Of a stretch of 64,000 nt of DNA, positions 24,911 through 33,482 are shown piece after piece. A program made the position numbers and the translations under genes. The notes below the pieces were generated by a model. It was not told the DNA's origin, searched no databases, and was given only the letters and a program-made list of their open reading frames with translations. Position 1 is the first letter of the stretch, and every line of letters begins with the position of its first letter. Location: contig SHVU01000004.1 of assembly GCA_009691105.1 (NCBI GenBank), positions 18,205 through 82,204 on the forward strand. Reading direction: 5' to 3'. This DNA comes from Rhodospirillales bacterium (lineage in GTDB: Bacteria > Pseudomonadota > Alphaproteobacteria > Rhodospirillales > SHVU01).

Positions 24911-25448
24911 ATGTGCGCGTTTCTCACGTCGGCCGGCCTCATCGCCGTCGCCGAGATCGGAGACAAAACCCAGCTACGCGCGCTGATGCTGGCGACCCGC
25001 TATCTGGCGCCGTTGGCGATCACGCTTGGCATTCTCGTCGCGACGACTCTCAACCATCTGTTCGCGGCGTGGACTGGCGCGTTGGTCGCCGACCCGGTCG
25101 GGCCAGAGGCGATGCGCTGGATCCTCGGCCTCGCGTTTCTGGCGATGGCGGCCTGGGTTCTCCGTCCCGACAAGGCCGATAGCGGCGGCGGTGGCGTTCT
25201 TCCCGGTCGAGATCGGCGACAAGACGCAACTCGCGACCGTGGCCTTGACGGCGCAATTCAACGCGGTCGTTCTCGTCGCGCTCGGGACCACAGTCGGCAT
25301 GATGATCGTCGATGCGCCGGTCGTGTGGTTCGGCGCGACGGCGACCAATCGACTGCCGCTGCGGGCGGTCCGCCTGGTCGCCTCGATGCTGTTCGCCCTC
25401 ACCGGGCTCGCCATCCCCCTGACGCTCGACATCGCGATGTTCGGCTAA
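24911..25448 (+). pseudogene. GDT1/UPF0016 (TMEM165-type) manganese exporter, frameshifted
   Basis: ATG 24911 opens the first repeat, with the family motif VAEIGDKTQLRALMLATRY and three hydrophobic segments up to WVLRPDKAD (about 25180). The second repeat then appears in another frame: AFFPVEIGDKTQLATVALT through VWFGATATNRLPLRAVRLVA, to the stop at 25446-25448. The cytoplasmic linker between repeats is also shorter than usual, so a deletion of a few dozen bases with loss of phase is likely near 25180-25200. Intact GDT1 proteins export Mn2+ (or Ca2+) across the membrane. The riboswitch in front of it still looks intact. Confidence 0.82.
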
Positions 25449-25466
25449 GGGCCGTGGAGCGGCTGT

Positions 25467-25484
25467 TGTCACCGCGGCGTCACA
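25467..25484 (+). promoter_or_regulatory. Candidate PHO box upstream of chaC
   Basis: TTGTCAC (25467-25473), 4 bp, GCGTCAC (25478-25484): two half-sites with the 11-bp PhoB period, ending 46 bp before the chaC ATG. Only two units, so weaker than the arrays at 20891 and 21784. Confidence 0.4.
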
Positions 25485-25530
25485 TGCTAGGGTCGCGGAG
25501 CTTCTCACCCTGCGGTCCAGCCTTGGTTCC

Positions 25531-26250
25531 ATGACCCTTACCCGCGAAAGCATCAAGGACGGCCTGATCCTGAAGATGGTCGCCAAGGGCGACCAGTCGA
25601 CGATTGTCCTGACCGAAGAACAGCGCGACGCGTCGCGTCACGCCTTGCTCGATCGGGTCCGTCCGGGTAGCGATGTCTGGGTCTTCGGCTACGGATCGCT
25701 GATCTGGAATCCGGCGTTTCATTTTCGCGAAAAGCGCGTCGGCCGGATCTGGGGCTATCACCGCCAGTTTTGTCTGTGGGTGAAGTTGGGTCGCGGCACG
25801 CCGGAATGTCCGGGGCTGATGCTGGGGCTCGAGCCCGGCGGGTCCTGCCAGGGCGTTGCCTACCGGATCGCCGCGCGTAAAGTCGAAGAGGAAACCGCCA
25901 TCCTGTGGCGGCGCGAGATGGTGAGCGGCGCCTATGCGCCGCGCTGGATGCCGGTCCACACCGATTCGGGCGTCATCCCGGCCATCGTCTTCGCGATCAA
26001 CCGCCACCACGAACGCTACACCGGCGTGCTTGCCGAGCATCACCAGGCGAAGACCATCGCCCAAGCCCAGGGGCGTCTCGGAGCCTGCGCCGACTATCTC
26101 TTCAACACCGTCGAGCACCTGGCCGAGCTCGGCATTCGCGACCAAAATCTGTGTCGGATGGAAAAACGGGTGCGGCGCCTTCACGCCGCGGCGCCGGCCG
26201 CTCCGACGGCTACGATTCGTCTCGCCCCAAAAACCAGGAGGAAACGATGA
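25531..26250 (+). CDS. chaC: ChaC-type gamma-glutamylcyclotransferase
   Basis: 239 residues. The substrate-binding motif is WVFGYGSLIWNPAFHF (residues ~50-65), followed by RQFCLWVKLGRGTPECPGLM and the region with the catalytic acidic residue (VAYRIAARKVEEETAILWRRE). ChaC enzymes split glutathione into 5-oxoproline and Cys-Gly in the cytoplasm. Its stop overlaps the start of the RidA gene (ATGA), so the pair is co-translated. ATG 25531 is the first good start after the PHO-box-like site. Confidence 0.9.
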   Translation: MTLTRESIKDGLILKMVAKGDQSTIVLTEEQRDASRHALLDRVRPGSDVWVFGYGSLIWNPAFHFREKRVGRIWGYHRQFCLWVKLGRGTPECPGLMLGLEPGGSCQGVAYRIAARKVEEETAILWRREMVSGAYAPRWMPVHTDSGVIPAIVFAINRHHERYTGVLAEHHQAKTIAQAQGRLGACADYLFNTVEHLAELGIRDQNLCRMEKRVRRLHAAAPAAPTATIRLAPKTRRKR

Positions 26251-26591
26251 CCATTACCCGCCACCAACAGAACAACCTCATGAGCCGCGTCGTTGAATAC
26301 AACGGCATGGTCTATCTGCAAGGCGTGACGCCCGACAACAACGATGGCGACATCATCCAGCAGACCAAGGAAGTCCTCGCCAAGATCGACCAAGGCCTGG
26401 CCTTGGCCGGGTCGGACAAGTCGAAGCTCCTGACCTGCCTCATCTTCCTGAGCGACATCGGGCTCCGCCCAGCCATGAACAAGGTCTACGAAGCCTGGCT
26501 CGATCCCAAGAACAAGCCGACCCGGGCCTGCGTCGGCATTCAGCTCGAGGGTAAGTGCATGGTCGAAATCATCGTCACGGCGGCGAAATAG
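26247..26591 (+). CDS. RidA-family protein (copy 2)
   Basis: 114 residues, Rid fold: MSRVVEYNGMVYLQGVTPDN near the N-terminus, DIIQQTKEVLAKIDQGLALAG, LLTCLIFLSDI, and KNKPTRACVGIQLEGKCMVE, which holds the Arg that binds the substrate carboxylate in active Rid proteins. It therefore looks catalytically competent, unlike copy 1. It follows AGGAGG and overlaps chaC by ATGA. A product of glutathione or amino acid turnover could feed it, but this is inference. Confidence 0.88.
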   Translation: MTITRHQQNNLMSRVVEYNGMVYLQGVTPDNNDGDIIQQTKEVLAKIDQGLALAGSDKSKLLTCLIFLSDIGLRPAMNKVYEAWLDPKNKPTRACVGIQLEGKCMVEIIVTAAK

Positions 26592-26695
26592 GGCCGATTT
26601 GGGCGGGTCGCGCTGGTTGACAGGCCGGCGCGGCCTCCCCTATGGTGCCGCGCCGCGCAGGCCTGGGGCCCGCGCCGAAACCACGGACGACGACG

Positions 26696-26821
26696 ATGAA
26701 AGTTCGCGCTTCTCTCAAGACCGCCAAGCTCCGCGACAAGGGCTGCAAGATCGTCCGCCGTCGCCGTCGGCTTTACGTCATCAATAAGAAGAATCCCCGC
26801 TTCAAAGCCCGTCAGGGCTAA
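26696..26821 (+). CDS. rpmJ: 50S ribosomal protein L36
   Basis: 41 residues, [20 protein letters not shown] then [20 protein letters not shown]. This is the longer L36 form that keeps only one of the zinc-ligand Cys residues, as is usual in alphaproteobacteria. It is strongly basic, standing alone after the RidA gene. Confidence 0.95.
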   Translation: MKVRASLKTAKLRDKGCKIVRRRRRLYVINKKNPRFKARQG

Positions 26822-26955
26822 GCCCAAAGACTGGGTTGCCGCGGCGCCCCGGCCGTTTGGCCGGTTGGCTCCGTTCGGCTAGACTATGGGCGGCTTTGGG
26901 TCGCCCGATCCCCGTTCGCGTCAACAGGCGTCCCGCATCCGACAGGAGGCGAACC

Positions 26956-27801
26956 ATGCGCGCGACCGCGATGATGGCTTTCGGCCTGTTTGGCGTCCTT
27001 GCCGCAGGCAGTGCTGCTGCCGCTCCCCAAGCTCTGCTCGTCGCTGTCACCGGCGACATTCCTTTGTTGTGCGAAGGCGGCGAATGCTCCGCCGACGTCA
27101 CGACCATGTGCCTGCAGCGCGACCGCGAGATGCCGGAGCACGGCACGCGCTACACGGTGGTGCCGGAGCCCGACAACGCGCGGGCCCTGGCGCTGATCGG
27201 TCGCCAAGGCCGCGGTCAGGAAATCCGGATCGGCAACGCCCAGCCGTTCACCATCACCGTCGAGCGCGGCCACCTCGCCGTGAAGTTCAGCGTGTCGCGA
27301 AACCTGATGGCGCGTTTCGGGGACAATCAGTTGGTGGCGCGGATTACCGGGCCGATTGTGTTGACGCCTGAGCCAATAGTCGGCGACGCCCGTCCGCATA
27401 CCCCGGTCGATATCGATCAAGCCTTGAATGTCATGCGGCCCGCCGCCGAAAACGTCTTGAAGCGCTTCGAGCGGAATCTGGGCGTGGCGCGACTTCTCAA
27501 CGATGCCGCCAACGGCATCCGGCGCGAGGGCCGCACGACGCCGGCCGAACATAGCGCCGCCTGGCAGAACGCGATCAGCGAGCGCGAGGCCGAAGGCGGG
27601 CCGATCCCCGACGACATTCTGAAACGGGCCCGCGAGGCCTATCAGGCGTGTTTGCCGATGGAGAACGGTCCGGGCCGGATCGTCAACACCGGCCCGACCT
27701 GGGCGCACTTTACGTTCCGCGATTGCCTGGGCTCGATGCACAACGGCATGATCGGCGACGCCAACGGCGCCTACTGGGACGAATATTTCTTCGGAATCTG
27801 A
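26956..27801 (+). CDS. Secreted protein of unknown function
   Basis: 281 residues with a clear signal peptide (MRATAMMAFGLFGVLAAGSA, cut near AAAAPQ). The mature part has four or more Cys (LLCEGGECSADVTTMCLQRD, later YQACLPMEN and FRDCLGSMHNG), suggesting periplasmic disulfides. A middle stretch (PFTITVERGHLAVKFSVS) looks like beta strands; the second half is helical. I do not recognise a family. ATG 26956 follows AGGAGG. It precedes glcD by 36 nt on the same strand but need not be functionally linked. Confidence 0.8.
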   Translation: MRATAMMAFGLFGVLAAGSAAAAPQALLVAVTGDIPLLCEGGECSADVTTMCLQRDREMPEHGTRYTVVPEPDNARALALIGRQGRGQEIRIGNAQPFTITVERGHLAVKFSVSRNLMARFGDNQLVARITGPIVLTPEPIVGDARPHTPVDIDQALNVMRPAAENVLKRFERNLGVARLLNDAANGIRREGRTTPAEHSAAWQNAISEREAEGGPIPDDILKRAREAYQACLPMENGPGRIVNTGPTWAHFTFRDCLGSMHNGMIGDANGAYWDEYFFGI

Positions 27802-27837
27802 CCGGCCGCGCCGGTCGCGGCGCGGGGAGCGACGATC

Positions 27838-29337
27838 GTGAAAATGCCCGTGCCCGACGCCGGCGTCCTCGCGCGCCGGGCCGAGATTGCCGCCGAACTG
27901 CAGCGCATCCTGCCGCCTGACGCCATGGGCCGGCGCGTCATCGTCGAAACCACGGAACTCGCGCCCTACGAATCCGACGGCCTGACCGCTTATCGCCAGC
28001 CGCCGATGATCGTCGTTCTGCCGGAAACGGCTGCCGAGGTCGGGTGCGTCTTGCGCTTCTGCCGCGACGCCGGCGTCAAAGTCGTGCCGCGGGGCGCCGG
28101 CACGTCGCTGTCGGGTGGGGCGCTACCGCTCGCCGACGGTGTCCTTGTCGCCATGGGCCGGTTCAACCGCATCCTCGACATCGATCTTCACAACCGCTGC
28201 GTCGTCGCCCAGCCCGGCGTCACCAATCTCGCCATTACTGAATCAGTACGCGGCCGCGGCTTCTATTACGCGCCCGATCCGTCCAGCCAGATCGCCTGCA
28301 CCATCGGCGGCAACGTCGCCGAAAACTCCGGCGGGGTGCATTGCCTGAAGTACGGGCTCACCACCAACAACGTCCTCGGCGTCGAAATGGTTCTGATGTC
28401 GGGCGAGATTGTCCGCCTCGGCGGCAAGCATCTCGATGCCGGCGGTCTCGATCTTCTCGGCGTCGTCACCGGCTCGGAAGGTCTGCTGGGCGTCATCACC
28501 GAAGTCACGGTACGGATCCTTACCAAGCAGGCGACGGCCCAGGCCTTGCTGATCGGATTTCCGACTCTTGAATCGGCCGGGTCCTGTGTTGCCGCCATCA
28601 TCGGTGCCGGGATCATTCCCGGCGGCATGGAGATGATGGACAAGCCGGCGACCCAGGCCGCCGAGGATTTCGTTCACGCCGGTTATCCGGCCGATGCCGC
28701 GGCGCTCCTGATCGTCGAGCTCGACGGGCCGGCGCCCGAGGTCACGGCTCTGGTCGAGCGAGTAGGGCGCTTGGCAACGGAAGTCGGCGCGACCTCGATC
28801 CGCGCCAGCCGCGACGAGGCCGAGCGGCTCCGGTTCTGGGCCGGGCGCAAGGCGGCGTTCCCGGCGGTGGGGCGGATCAGTCCCGACTATTACTGCATGG
28901 ACGGGACGATCCCGCGCCATCGCCTGCCGTTGGTTCTTGGTCGCATCGCCGAGATGTCGGGGCGCTATGGGCTTCGCGTCGCCAATGTCTTTCACGCCGG
29001 CGACGGCAATCTGCATCCGCTCATTCTGTACGACGCCAACGCCGCCGGCGAGCTCGACAAGGCCGAGGCCTTTGGCTCGGAGATTCTCAAGCTCTGTGTC
29101 GAGGTCGGTGGCGTCTTGACCGGCGAGCACGGCGTGGGCGTCGAAAAGCGCGACCTGATGGGCGTGATGTTCAACGACGAAGACCTGAACCAGCAGCAGC
29201 GCTTGAAATGCGCCTTCGATCCCGACGGGCTGCTCAATCCTGGTAAGGTCTATCCGATCTTGCATCGCTGCGCCGAGCTCGGACGGGTTCACGTCCATCG
29301 CGGCCAGACGCGTTTCCCCGACCTGCCCAGATTCTGA
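27838..29337 (+). CDS. glcD: Glycolate oxidase subunit GlcD (FAD-binding)
   Basis: 499 residues. The PCMH-type FAD domain has VVPRGAGTSLSGGALPLADG (residues ~81-100) and IACTIGGNVAENSGGVHCLK; the C-terminal domain carries VFHAGDGNLHPLILYD and LTGEHGVGVEKRDLMG. GlcD oxidises glycolate to glyoxylate with GlcE and GlcF at the inner membrane. Start GTG 27838 (an ATG two codons later is possible) after GGGGAG. glcE and glcF follow with gaps of 22 and 14 nt, so a three-gene operon. Confidence 0.93.
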   Translation: MKMPVPDAGVLARRAEIAAELQRILPPDAMGRRVIVETTELAPYESDGLTAYRQPPMIVVLPETAAEVGCVLRFCRDAGVKVVPRGAGTSLSGGALPLADGVLVAMGRFNRILDIDLHNRCVVAQPGVTNLAITESVRGRGFYYAPDPSSQIACTIGGNVAENSGGVHCLKYGLTTNNVLGVEMVLMSGEIVRLGGKHLDAGGLDLLGVVTGSEGLLGVITEVTVRILTKQATAQALLIGFPTLESAGSCVAAIIGAGIIPGGMEMMDKPATQAAEDFVHAGYPADAAALLIVELDGPAPEVTALVERVGRLATEVGATSIRASRDEAERLRFWAGRKAAFPAVGRISPDYYCMDGTIPRHRLPLVLGRIAEMSGRYGLRVANVFHAGDGNLHPLILYDANAAGELDKAEAFGSEILKLCVEVGGVLTGEHGVGVEKRDLMGVMFNDEDLNQQQRLKCAFDPDGLLNPGKVYPILHRCAELGRVHVHRGQTRFPDLPRF

Positions 29338-29359
29338 ACCGCCGACGGATCCCGCACCG

Positions 29360-30577
29360 ATGTCCACGCCTCTCGATCCCGCGACCGTCGACGACTTGCG
29401 CGATGTCATCCGCTGGGCGGTGGCCGGCAACGGCGATTTCGAAATCGCCGCCGGCGGCACCAAGCGCGACTTTGGCCGTCCCGTGACGGCTGCCTATCAA
29501 CTCGATCTCGGCAAGATTTCCGGAATCGGTCTCTACGAACCCACCGAGTTGGTGCTGAGCGCCAAGGCGGCGACGCCGCTCAGCGTCATCGAGGAAGCCT
29601 TGATGGACGAAGGCCAGCGCCTGGAATTCGAGCCGCCGGATTGGAGCGCGCTGCTCGGCACCTCGCCCGAGCGCGCCACTTTGGGCGGCGTGATCGCCTG
29701 TAATCTCGCCGGACCGCGACGCATCAAGGCCGGCGCTGCGCGCGATCATGTCCTCGGTTTCGAAGCCGTGAGCGGGCGTGGCGAGGTGTTCAAAGCCGGC
29801 GGCCGCGTCGTTAAGAACGTCACTGGCTTCGATTTGTCGAAACTGATGGCCGGTTCGTTCGGAACTCTGGCGGTGATGGCCGACATCACCGTCAAAGTCA
29901 TGCCGATGCCCGAGACGACGGCGACGCTCACCATCGTCGGGCTCGACGGGCCGACGGCGGTGCAAGCCATGACCGCGGCGCTCGGCTCGCCCAACGACGT
30001 CTCGGCGGCGGCGCATCTGCCGGCCGACGTGGCGCGGCATTCGGTGGTCGCGGCCGCCGATGGCGATGCGGTAACGGCACTTCGCCTCGAAGGTCTCGCC
30101 GTCTCGGTCCAGGCGCGCCAGGCCGAGCTCGAGCGGAGCCTCGCCGGCTTCGGCGAGCTGGGCCGTTTGGGCCCTGAGGAGTCCGACAGCCTGTGGCGCG
30201 AGGTCCGTGACGCGACGCCCTTTGCCGTCGTGCCCGACGAACAGATCTGGCGGCTATCGGTCGCGCCGCGCTCCGGTGCCGAAGTCGCCACCGCCATCGG
30301 CGCCGAAATCGGCGGACGCTATTTCCTCGATTGGGGTGGCGGCTTGGTCTGGCTCGCCATCGCGCCGCGCCCCGATGCTGCGCATAACGAAATCCGCCGC
30401 GCCGTCGATGCGGCTGGCGGTCACGCGACGCTCATCCGCGCCTCGACCGAGATCCGCGCCCAGGTTCCGGTCTTCCATCCCGAGTCCGCGGCGCTCGCCC
30501 AGCTTTCAGCCCGCGTCAAAGACGCTTTCGATCCGCGGCGTGTCTTGAATCGCGGCCGCATGCGCCCCGATCTCTAG
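29360..30577 (+). CDS. glcE: Glycolate oxidase subunit GlcE (FAD-binding)
   Basis: 405 residues, a shorter FAD-binding paralogue of GlcD. Visible are LGTSPERATLGGVIACNLAG, VLGFEAVSGRGEVFKAGGRV, KNVTGFDLSKLMAGSFGTL and the C-terminal LSARVKDAFDPRRVLNRGRM. It is required for glycolate oxidase activity with GlcD. ATG 29360; it ends 14 nt before glcF. Confidence 0.93.
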   Translation: MSTPLDPATVDDLRDVIRWAVAGNGDFEIAAGGTKRDFGRPVTAAYQLDLGKISGIGLYEPTELVLSAKAATPLSVIEEALMDEGQRLEFEPPDWSALLGTSPERATLGGVIACNLAGPRRIKAGAARDHVLGFEAVSGRGEVFKAGGRVVKNVTGFDLSKLMAGSFGTLAVMADITVKVMPMPETTATLTIVGLDGPTAVQAMTAALGSPNDVSAAAHLPADVARHSVVAAADGDAVTALRLEGLAVSVQARQAELERSLAGFGELGRLGPEESDSLWREVRDATPFAVVPDEQIWRLSVAPRSGAEVATAIGAEIGGRYFLDWGGGLVWLAIAPRPDAAHNEIRRAVDAAGGHATLIRASTEIRAQVPVFHPESAALAQLSARVKDAFDPRRVLNRGRMRPDL

Positions 30578-30591
30578 ACCGATCGCGCGTC

Positions 30592-31872
30592 GTGCAAACT
30601 CGATTTTCCGAAGCTCAACTTGCCGATCCCGGAGTCCGCGAGGCCGACGGCATCTTGCGAGCCTGCGTCCATTGCGGGTTCTGCCTCGCGACCTGTCCGA
30701 CCTATCTGCTGCTTGGCGACGAGCTCGATGGGCCGCGTGGCCGCATCTATCTGATCAAGGAGATGTTGGAGAGCGGTAAGCCGGCGACGGCCGCGACCGC
30801 GCTTCACATCGATCGTTGTCTGTCGTGTCTGTCGTGCATGACGACCTGTCCGTCGGGCGTCCACTACCAGCATCTCGTCGACGATGCGCGGGTGCGGATC
30901 GAGTCGACGCTGGCCCGGCCGTGGAGCGAGCGTCTCCTGCGCGGCCTGATCGCCCATGTCCTGCCGTATCGGGCGCGGTTTCGCGTCGCCCTCATCGCCG
31001 GATTTCTGGCTCGGCCGTTCCAGCGGTTCTTGCCCCGGCGGCTGGCCGCGATGGTAGGCTTGGCGCGCCGAGTCGCGCCGCCCTCGGCGGTCGACCGGCC
31101 GCAAGTCTTCGCCGCCCAAGGCCAGCGTCGGATGCGGGTCGGACTTCTGACCGGCTGCGTGCAGCCGTCGCTGCGCCCCGAGATCAACGACGCGACGGTG
31201 CGCTTGCTGACCCGGCTCGGTGCCGAGGTGGTCGTCGTCGGAGCCGGCTGTTGCGGCGCCCTCGTCCATCACATGGGACGCGAGGCCGAGGCTCTTCGCC
31301 AAGCCAAGGACGTGATCGCCGCCTTCGACCGCGAACCTGGTCTCGACGCCATCGTTGCCAACGCCTCGGGCTGCGGAACGATGCTGAAAGATTACGGCTT
31401 CGTGTTCCGCACCGATCCGGTCTGGGCGACCCGCGCTGCCCGCATCGCCGGGCTGGCGAAAGACGTCAGCGAAGTCGTCGCGACCTTGGGTCTCGGTGGG
31501 CGTGCCGGGGGCGTCCCGTCGCGCCGCGTCGCCTATCATTCGGCCTGCTCGCTGCAGAATGGCCAGGGAATCGCCGAGGCCCCGAAACGTCTGCTCGCCG
31601 AAGCCGGGTTCGAGGTCGTGGAGCCGGTCGAGCCCCACATCTGCTGCGGCTCGGCCGGGGCCTACAACATTCTCCAGCCGCAACTCGCCGACGGCCTTCG
31701 CCAGCGCAAGGTGGCGAATCTCGCGGCGCTCCAGCCCGACATTATCGCTGCCGGCAACATCGGCTGCCTGGTCCAGATCGGCGCCGGAATGCGCCTCCCG
31801 GTCGTCCATACGGTCGAGCTTTTGGACTGGGCGACAGGCGGCCCGCCGCCCCCGGAATTGGCCCGGACCTGA
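30592..31872 (+). CDS. glcF: Glycolate oxidase iron-sulfur subunit GlcF
   Basis: 426 residues. Two 4Fe-4S ferredoxin motifs lie near the N-terminus (CVHCGFCLATCPTY and CLSCLSCMTTCPSG), followed by two CCG domains (AGCCGALVHHMG and ICCGSAGAYNIL) typical of heterodisulfide-reductase-like electron carriers. It passes electrons from GlcDE to the quinone pool. Start GTG 30592 directly precedes the conserved QTRFSEAQLADP. Confidence 0.94.
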   Translation: MQTRFSEAQLADPGVREADGILRACVHCGFCLATCPTYLLLGDELDGPRGRIYLIKEMLESGKPATAATALHIDRCLSCLSCMTTCPSGVHYQHLVDDARVRIESTLARPWSERLLRGLIAHVLPYRARFRVALIAGFLARPFQRFLPRRLAAMVGLARRVAPPSAVDRPQVFAAQGQRRMRVGLLTGCVQPSLRPEINDATVRLLTRLGAEVVVVGAGCCGALVHHMGREAEALRQAKDVIAAFDREPGLDAIVANASGCGTMLKDYGFVFRTDPVWATRAARIAGLAKDVSEVVATLGLGGRAGGVPSRRVAYHSACSLQNGQGIAEAPKRLLAEAGFEVVEPVEPHICCGSAGAYNILQPQLADGLRQRKVANLAALQPDIIAAGNIGCLVQIGAGMRLPVVHTVELLDWATGGPPPPELART

Positions 31873-31920
31873 GCCTTGCCGGCTGGCGCGGCGCCTGGAT
31901 TTGGGAGTATCGTTTTCGCC

Positions 31921-32469
31921 ATGAGGGGCGTTCTTGCGATCATCCTTGCGGCGCTATTCGCCGCTACCACAGTCCAGGCCGGCCAAGACGATCAACGTCT
32001 GACCGGGCTCTTCGAGCTTCTCCGTCAAACCAAAGATCCGGTCGAGGCCAGCGCCACTGAAGGCATCATTTGGCGCATCTGGGCGCAGTCGGGTCGCGAT
32101 GACGTCGACGGGGAAATGGCCAGTGGGGTCCGCGCCATGTCGGCCGGCGAGCTTCAAGCCGCACTCGGATTTTTCAACCATGTCGTCGAACTGGCCCCGA
32201 ATCTTGCCGAAGGCTGGAACACGCGGGCGACGATCTATTATCTCCTCGAGGACTACGACTCGTCGGTGCGCGACGTCGAGCGGGCGCTGGCTTTGGAGCC
32301 TAGACATTTCGGCGCGCTCTCCGGTCTCGGCCTGATCTGCATCGCGCTCGGCGAAGACGCCCGCGCCATCAAGGCGATCGAAGGCGCGCTGGCGGTGCAT
32401 CCGCATTTGCTGTCGATGCGTGACGCTCTAGAATTCTTGAAGAACAAGACCAAAGGCCGACCGATCTAA
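31921..32469 (+). CDS. Periplasmic TPR-repeat protein
   Basis: 182 residues. A signal peptide (MRGVLAIILAALFAATTVQA) is followed by a helical lead and about three tetratricopeptide units: AALGFFNHVVELAPNLAEGW, ATIYYLLEDYDSSVRDVERA and LGLICIALGEDARAIKAIEG. TPR proteins are scaffolds; no partner can be named. ATG 31921 is chosen because it opens the signal peptide. It begins 48 nt after glcF and could be its read-through partner. Confidence 0.8.
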   Translation: MRGVLAIILAALFAATTVQAGQDDQRLTGLFELLRQTKDPVEASATEGIIWRIWAQSGRDDVDGEMASGVRAMSAGELQAALGFFNHVVELAPNLAEGWNTRATIYYLLEDYDSSVRDVERALALEPRHFGALSGLGLICIALGEDARAIKAIEGALAVHPHLLSMRDALEFLKNKTKGRPI

Positions 32470-32567
32470 CGGCCGCCGTTCCCCCGATCGACGCGTCTGC
32501 TAGACCCGAGTGATCGCCGGACCTCGGGTATCGAGGATGACCCGGCGTCGCAAATCCGGCACGGGCG

Positions 32568-33452
32568 ATGCCATTCCTCTATACGGAATCCTACATGGGG
32601 CGGGTCTTCGCGAAGACCAGGTGCCCGGCGTCGGTGCGGATCCCGGTCGGCGATCCCGCCGCCTATCCGATGTTTCCAGCGGCGCCGCGCATTTACAACA
32701 AGATGTGGCTCTGCGCGACCCAAGTCATTCCGCACGGGCCGCTCGGCACGATGCCGGCGCGGTTCCCGACCTTCGTGAAGCCGATCTACAACCTGCTCGG
32801 CATGAGTATCGGCGCGCACACCGTGAAATCGCTCCGCGATTTGGTCTACGCGCCGGGCCACATGTGGATGACGCGGCTGGTCGGCGAACAGCTCTCGACC
32901 GACTGCGCCATCGTCGAAGGCCGCATCGCCTGGGCGGCATCGACGCGTGGCTTTCCGATCGACAATGGCCGCTTCTCGCATTGGGAAATGCTGCCGCGTC
33001 CGCCGGCGCGACTGCTGGCGCGGCTCGCCACATGGAGCCGCAAGCATCTCCGCGATTACGTCGGCGTCGTCAATTTCGAGACCATCGGCGGTGCCATCAT
33101 CGAATGCCACTTGCGGATGTCGGTCGAGTTCGCGCCCTTGAACGGCGAGGGCTGGTTGGACGCCGTGGTCGATCTCTATCGCGGCCGGGACTGGCGCTAT
33201 GACCGACCAGCGCAACGCGCCTTCATGGTACCGTCGTTCACGACCGCCAAGCCGCAGAGTGTGGATTGGAAAGGCCTCGCCGCGCTGGAGCGCGACCCGG
33301 CCATCATCATGATCTTGCCGACGATCAACGACGGCTGGCCGGAGAAGGGCAACCCGCCCAACGGCTTTCGTCGCGCCGCGATCCTGTGTCGCGACCTCGC
33401 GGCCGGGCGGCGCGTTGCGCGGTTGATCCCGCGTGTCATTCGCCCGCGTTGA
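32568..33452 (+). CDS. Protein of unknown function
   Basis: 294 residues, no signal peptide. I cannot name the family. Distinctive stretches are VRIPVGDPAAYPMFPAAPRI, YVGVVNFETIGGAIIECHLR and MILPTINDGWPEKGNPPNGF. The VNFE...IIE-H-R segment reminds me of the metal/nucleotide loop of ATP-grasp-like enzymes, but the rest of that fold was not verified. It ends 30 nt before the SDR gene on the same strand, so the two may work together. Confidence 0.65.
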   Translation: MPFLYTESYMGRVFAKTRCPASVRIPVGDPAAYPMFPAAPRIYNKMWLCATQVIPHGPLGTMPARFPTFVKPIYNLLGMSIGAHTVKSLRDLVYAPGHMWMTRLVGEQLSTDCAIVEGRIAWAASTRGFPIDNGRFSHWEMLPRPPARLLARLATWSRKHLRDYVGVVNFETIGGAIIECHLRMSVEFAPLNGEGWLDAVVDLYRGRDWRYDRPAQRAFMVPSFTTAKPQSVDWKGLAALERDPAIIMILPTINDGWPEKGNPPNGFRRAAILCRDLAAGRRVARLIPRVIRPR

Positions 33453-33482
33453 ACGCAATCGGGCTCAAGAGGGGAAACGGGC

